Below, in pieces: positions 8,163 to 10,916 of a stretch of DNA of 10,916 nucleotides. Position numbers and translations under genes: made by a program. A model generated the notes under the pieces. That model ran no database searches, was not told where the DNA came from, and was given only the letters and a program-made list of their open reading frames with translations. The stretch is from JAIBBG01 sp043748015 (lineage in GTDB: Bacteria; Bacteroidota; Bacteroidia; Flavobacteriales_D; Sanyastnellaceae). The stretch is from positions 1 to 10,916 of the forward strand of contig JAYTOA010000077.1 in assembly GCA_043748015.1 (NCBI GenBank), written 5' to 3'. Each line of letters starts with the position of its first letter. The stretch's first letter is position 1.

Positions 8163-8283
8163 GTTTAGGAAATCATGAAATCTTGACCATATAACTGACC
8201 GAAGAGACAGTCACATGACCAATGTCTTTATTCAAGTGGTCGGTACTAAGACTACGACCGCATTGCTTAGTTGCTTTTCGTAG

Positions 8284-8314
8284 AAAAAAAAGTTGAACAT
8301 TTTGCTTTCGTTCA
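8284..8314 (-). terminator. Weak candidate terminator of the LuxE-like gene
   Basis: On the minus strand, shortly after the stop codon, TGAAC (8314-8310) can pair with GTTCA (8298-8294); AC and eight U (8291-8284) follow. The stem is only 5 bp, so this is plausible, not convincing. A further imperfect hairpin (GGTCG 8238-8242 / CGACC 8255-8259) lies beyond it. Confidence 0.4.
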
Positions 8315-8321
8315 CATTTCC

Positions 8322-9308
8322 TCAATAAACGAGCAGATTGCAGCCGCGAATATCTGATCTGTCCACGCGTCCGGTCACTTCAAAACTTCCGTCGTCATAT
8401 ACCTTTCCAAGATCCTGAGTGGCAATGAAGGCACATGAATCCAAATTGGCCAGATCGATGATATTGAGTACACCCGCTCCGGAATGCGTTGTAGACAAAG
8501 GATCAGAAGCATCGCGCACCATCACCTTCATCCACGGTGGACAACGAAATCTTCCATTTGCTGCAGAATAAGCTTGTGACATCAGTTCCGTCATCCCGTA
8601 TTCGCTGTGAATGGCATCCACACCAAAAGCAGACATCAGTTTTTTCGCAACCTCTTCACGCGTCAGCTCTTCACCGCGACCTTTCATACCGCCGGTTTCC
8701 ATGATGATCGTATGAGAAAGTTTCATCGGAAATTTTTCTGCAAAATCGATAAGAGCGAATGTGACGCCAATCAGCAAAGTGCGTTGCCCTTTTTCTTCTA
8801 GTTGGGTCAGGGTTTCCGCAAGTTTTTTATGGTCATAGAGGAAAAATCCTGAATTCGGATTGTCTGAATGCTCAACGAGATTTTCCACCATGTAAATCAA
8901 TGAAGAACCAGTTCGTTCAAGATAGGAGGGAAGCAATCCGAGGATACAGAATTCTTTCGGTTCACCATAAAAAGATTGAAAGCATCGAAGGAAAGTGGCG
9001 GCGTATTGCGAAAGTGTTTTTACATGATGTTGACTCTGAACAAGGCCAGTTGTGGCGCTGCTTGTAAAGATCACTTCAGCATTGAAATCTCCAGTTTTTA
9101 CTTCGTGTGATTTGAAAAATTCGATCGGTAGAAATGGAATTTTCGCGATAGTTTTTATTTCTGATGGTGCAATCTTTAGCGCATCGATGTAGTTTTTATA
9201 GAGCAAATTGGATTGCGCCTGATGATGGAAAATTTCCAGCGCAAGCGCTTCAAATTTTGAGGGAGCTTGTATTTGCAGAATGCTGGAGAGGAGTTCAGAA
9301 ATTTTCAT
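8322..9308 (-). CDS. LuxE/PaaK-like acyl-activating protein
   Basis: The 328-residue product resembles LuxE-type acyl-protein synthetases, relatives of the ANL adenylating enzymes that activate a carboxylic acid with ATP and pass it to a thiol. Visible motifs are FTSSATTG (81-88, the Ser/Thr/Gly-rich phosphate-binding loop), METGGMKGRG (204-213), EYGMTE (236-241, adenylate-binding motif) and GRVDRSDIRGC (313-323, hinge region). Cys323 lies six residues from the C-terminus, in the general area where Vibrio LuxE has its acyl-accepting Cys; equivalence is inferred. The frame extends upstream to 9440, but the ATG at 9308 gives MKISELLSSILQ, a normal family start, and leaves the divergent lipoprotein free. 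No luxC, luxD or other obvious partner is nearby, so the substrate is unknown. A bioluminescence role should not be assumed; related genes occur in dark bacteria near surface-sugar or lipid genes. Confidence 0.82.
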   Translation of the reverse strand: MKISELLSSILQIQAPSKFEALALEIFHHQAQSNLLYKNYIDALKIAPSEIKTIAKIPFLPIEFFKSHEVKTGDFNAEVIFTSSATTGLVQSQHHVKTLSQYAATFLRCFQSFYGEPKEFCILGLLPSYLERTGSSLIYMVENLVEHSDNPNSGFFLYDHKKLAETLTQLEEKGQRTLLIGVTFALIDFAEKFPMKLSHTIIMETGGMKGRGEELTREEVAKKLMSAFGVDAIHSEYGMTELMSQAYSAANGRFRCPPWMKVMVRDASDPLSTTHSGAGVLNIIDLANLDSCAFIATQDLGKVYDDGSFEVTGRVDRSDIRGCNLLVY

Positions 9309-9313
9309 AGGAA

Positions 9314-9345
9314 TTTGACAGGAGCAAATTAAATATTTAGCTTTG
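9314..9345 (+). promoter_or_regulatory. Bacteroidota-type promoter of the lipoprotein gene
   Basis: TTTG at 9314-9317 and TAGCTTTG at 9338-9345 match both parts of the Bacteroidota housekeeping promoter (TTTG and TAnnTTTG), with 20 nt between, the expected spacing. The -7 box ends 6 nt before the preferred ATG at 9352, so transcription would start at or within a few nt of the start codon. On the opposite strand TTAATTTG (9332-9325) is one mismatch from the -7 box and could serve the LuxE-like gene. Confidence 0.72.
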
Positions 9346-9351
9346 AACAGA

Positions 9352-9840
9352 ATGAAAAGAAATGGGTATATCGTCTTGTTAGTTGTGATTCTCAGTTCCT
9401 GTCTGAGAAAAAACGAGTTACCGGACCAGCCACAGATCACTTCTTATGACTTTAAGATTGGGACGAACAGCGCCACTATGATACTGAATTTTACAGATGG
9501 CGACGGCAATTTTGGATTGGAAGAGGATGACACGAGTGGAGTTTTTGCCAATTGCGTGCGTTTCTATAATCTCTATGCCGAGTATTATGAGCTTCAAGAT
9601 GGTGTTTGGACGCATATCTTCATCGATCCATGCAACAATGCTTCAGTTCCTTTCTACAACAGAGTTCAGTGGGTGAAACCAACCGGCCAGAACAATGCAC
9701 AGCAGGGAGAGATTAAAGTAGAATTGAACACCTGGTATTTGGAAAGCGCATACGATACCATTCGTTTTGAGGTAAAACTTGTCGATCGGCAGATCAATGA
9801 GAGCAATACTGTCGTTCTTGGACCTTTCATCAAACAGTAG
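9352..9840 (+). CDS. Small Bacteroidota lipoprotein of unknown function
   Basis: The 162-residue product begins MKRNGYIVLLVVILSSC, a lipoprotein signal with lipobox LSSC (Cys17), so it is probably anchored in a membrane facing the periplasm or surface. Two basic residues near the start and a Val/Leu/Ile core are typical. Conserved-looking segments are TDGDGNFGLEEDDT (48-61), NLYAEYYE (73-80), VKPTGQN (108-114) and FEVKLVDRQINESN (139-152). The pattern of beta-strands with an acidic TDGDG loop recalls a family of Bacteroidota lipoproteins with an immunoglobulin-like look; no function is known to me. Cys68 and Cys94 could form a disulfide. An in-frame TTG at 9343 would add three residues but overlaps the promoter -7 box, so the ATG is preferred. 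The gene is divergent from the LuxE-like gene across 43 bp. Confidence 0.78.
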   Translation: MKRNGYIVLLVVILSSCLRKNELPDQPQITSYDFKIGTNSATMILNFTDGDGNFGLEEDDTSGVFANCVRFYNLYAEYYELQDGVWTHIFIDPCNNASVPFYNRVQWVKPTGQNNAQQGEIKVELNTWYLESAYDTIRFEVKLVDRQINESNTVVLGPFIKQ

Positions 9841-10007
9841 TACTTTCTTGGACCTGCGTCAGAACAGGGATAATTAGTTTGATTTATGTCAGCAAGCACG
9901 TGGAAAGCTATGATTTTCAACAAGTGATGGGGCAACCAAGTGAAATTTGTAGCGTCTAACTTGTGGATTGTAAAAACTAAAACGTAGGAAACCAAAAATT
10001 CATTCTT

Positions 10008-10433
10008 ATGAAAAATGCTAGCTTATTCCAGCTATTGCTGGACGATTATGCAGGGTATCTCGCCCTCGGATTATTTCTCACCATTATTGGCGCGGTAGGA
10101 GCCGCCAAATTATTTGCAAAGGCCAATCAACCTTGGTTGGCGGCCTTCGTACCCGGATGGAATGTGATTATTGTGTTGCGCATGGTTGGAAGACCTGCAT
10201 CGCACATTGCATTTTTTCTGGTTCCATTCTATAACATTTACTTCTTCTTCCGTCTTTGCGTTGAATTGGCGCAGAGTTTCGGGAAATACACTTTAGTTGA
10301 CTACATACTTGTATGTCTGCTCAACGTATTCTACGTGCTCAATCTTGCATTGGCGTACAACGAAGAATACCATGGAACCGTTTATGGAAAAGACCTAAAG
10401 ACCGTGCAGGAAGGAAAGCCTGCATTAGCTTAG
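10008..10433 (+). CDS. DUF5684-like membrane protein
   Basis: The 141-residue integral membrane protein has about four hydrophobic segments (roughly 15-34, 44-60, 66-84, 97-116) and a short polar tail. The signature PWLAAFVPGWNVIIVLRMVG (42-61), then VPFYNIYFFFRLCVELAQSFGK (72-93) and AYNEEYHGTVYG (116-127), matches a small-protein family (DUF5684). The same pattern, W..F.PGYN....L...GRP followed by L..AFGK, also appears in the membrane extension of some Bacteroidota signal peptidase I proteins. No catalytic Ser/Lys region is present, so this is not a peptidase. Biochemical function is unknown. The ATG at 10008 precedes a short soluble segment and has no clear Shine-Dalgarno sequence. The gene lies 167 bp after the lipoprotein and has its own terminator, so it is probably a single-gene unit. 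Confidence 0.75.
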   Translation: MKNASLFQLLLDDYAGYLALGLFLTIIGAVGAAKLFAKANQPWLAAFVPGWNVIIVLRMVGRPASHIAFFLVPFYNIYFFFRLCVELAQSFGKYTLVDYILVCLLNVFYVLNLALAYNEEYHGTVYGKDLKTVQEGKPALA

Positions 10434-10461
10434 ATTTTTGGTTTCATAATCTGAAGAAAAC

Positions 10462-10495
10462 GAAGCCTCACGCAAGTGGGGCTTTGTTGTTTTTC
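10462..10495 (+). terminator. Intrinsic terminator of the DUF5684-like gene
   Basis: AAGCCTCAC (10463-10471) pairs with GTGGGGCTT (10476-10484), with one T-G pair, around a GCAA tetraloop (GNRA type), followed by TGTTGTTTTT. It lies 29 bp after the stop codon. Confidence 0.85.
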
Positions 10496-10591
10496 AGTGC
10501 AAAACACCATTACCGAGGGCAGCAGCGAATAAGGCAGCCAATCAACTCCATGGATATTTTCAAACTGCCGACTTGAGAGGATGAAAAAATA

Positions 10592-10651
10592 AATACGTGT
10601 CACTTTAATGGTGTCACTTTACAAAACGACACCATTAAAGTGACACGTGTT
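10592..10651. repeat. Long palindrome built from a GTGTCACTTTA unit
   Basis: A 21-bp arm (10595-10615) is perfectly inverted at 10628-10648 around a 12-nt loop; three more pairs at the base, including one G-T, bring it to 24. The left side contains two direct copies of GTGTCACTTTA (10597-10607 and 10611-10621, period 14). The right side contains TAAAGTGACAC (10636-10646) and a shortened second inverted copy. There is no T-tract after it, so it is not a typical terminator. Confidence 0.9.
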
Positions 10652-10818
10652 GAAATTTCCATGCTCAGATAAAATGGATTGATCCGATTGTTTTGTCTTG
10701 GCACCTTGAAAGATTGGAGAGAAAACCTAAAACAATATAGGTCTTCAATCATTTTACAGAGGCATGTAAAGGGGACGCCAATGATGGTAAAAACTTATAT
10801 GTTGCTGAAAATGAACAA

Positions 10819-10865
10819 TGCGACAAAATCCTGCGACAAAATTTTTGTCGCAGGATTTTGTCGCA
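10819..10865. repeat. Perfect 23-bp palindrome built from TGCGACAAAA units
   Basis: A 23-bp arm (10819-10841) is followed after one base by its exact reverse complement (10843-10865). Each arm holds two copies of TGCGACAAAA in period 13 (10819-10828, 10832-10841) or their inverse TTTTGTCGCA (10843-10852, 10856-10865). Confidence 0.93.
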
Positions 10866-10884
10866 GCATCATTTTTTGCTGAGC

Positions 10885-10916
10885 TGCGACAAATTTTGAA
10901 ATTTTGAATTTTGTCG
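10885..10916. repeat. Third TGCGACAAA hairpin, cut by the window edge
   Basis: TGCGACAAA (10885-10893) repeats the unit of the preceding palindrome, and TTTGTCG (10910-10916) at the last base of the window is its inverse. The loop contains ATTTTGAA-type repeats. The cluster probably continues outside the window. Confidence 0.75.

Larger units (their letters stand above)
10434..10916. other. Gene-free right end of the window
   Basis: No convincing gene is seen in these 483 bp. They contain the terminator of the DUF5684-like gene, then about 95 bp without recognisable signals, a long palindrome (10592-10651), about 165 bp with only a TTG-started 67-codon frame that looks spurious, and a second palindrome plus a partial third hairpin reaching the right edge. 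Confidence 0.7.

Noticed and set aside
9309..9440. 44-residue N-terminal extension of the LuxE-like protein
   Set aside because: It would overlap the divergent lipoprotein gene and its promoter; the ATG at 9308 gives a normal family start.
9841..10007. Possible small gene or promoter before the DUF5684-like gene
   Set aside because: TTTG at 9946-9949 has no TAnnTTTG at the right distance (TAAAAACT instead), and no frame with a credible protein was seen.
10679..10882. 67-codon frame with TTG start
   Set aside because: Its last third runs through the TGCGACAAAA palindrome, the start is weak, and the protein shows no motif.
10819..10916. Possible CRISPR array
   Set aside because: The units are only about 10 bp, inverted relative to each other and separated by 3 bp or less, with no regular spacers and no cas genes.

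Overview
The window looks like a chromosomal segment of a Bacteroidota bacterium. Three things point there: type IX secretion/gliding genes (porU, a porP/sprF-type gene, gldJ), which occur only in this phylum; Bacteroidota-type promoter boxes (TTTG about 20 nt before TAnnTTTG) with no convincing Shine-Dalgarno sequences; and a short lipoprotein of a kind seen mainly in this phylum. I cannot place it more precisely from the sequence alone.

Layout. Positions 1-2339 (minus) hold the N-terminal 779 codons of porU, the sortase of type IX secretion; the gene runs off the left edge before its catalytic domain is complete. A 136-bp divergent spacer separates it from a plus-strand pair, a PorP/SprF-family outer-membrane protein (2476-3462) and the lipoprotein gldJ (3507-5255), closed by a strong intrinsic terminator. 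A 220-bp spacer with degenerate octamer repeats leads to murF (5536-6816) and tyrS (6836-8116), 19 bp apart and probably one transcript, ended by a second strong hairpin. After about 200 bp comes a minus-strand LuxE/PaaK-like acyl-activating gene (8322-9308). Only 43 bp away and divergent is a small lipoprotein (9352-9840) with an almost perfect Bacteroidota promoter directly on its start codon. A four-helix DUF5684-like membrane protein (10008-10433) with its own terminator is the last gene. The final 480 bp are non-coding and contain long perfect palindromes built from short repeated units.

How the genes relate. porU, porP and gldJ belong to one machine: PorP/SprF proteins are outer-membrane components, GldJ is a periplasmic lipoprotein of the export/motility apparatus, and PorU removes C-terminal sorting domains and attaches cargo at the surface. 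murF (cell-wall precursor) and tyrS (tRNA charging) are housekeeping genes; gldJ next to murF is also seen in other gliding Bacteroidota. The last three genes show no clear pathway link to the rest or to each other.

Most of the window is ordinary core genome. The least explained parts are the palindromes at the right end, the octamer repeat spacer before murF, the altered HIGH motif of TyrS, and the solitary LuxE-like enzyme.
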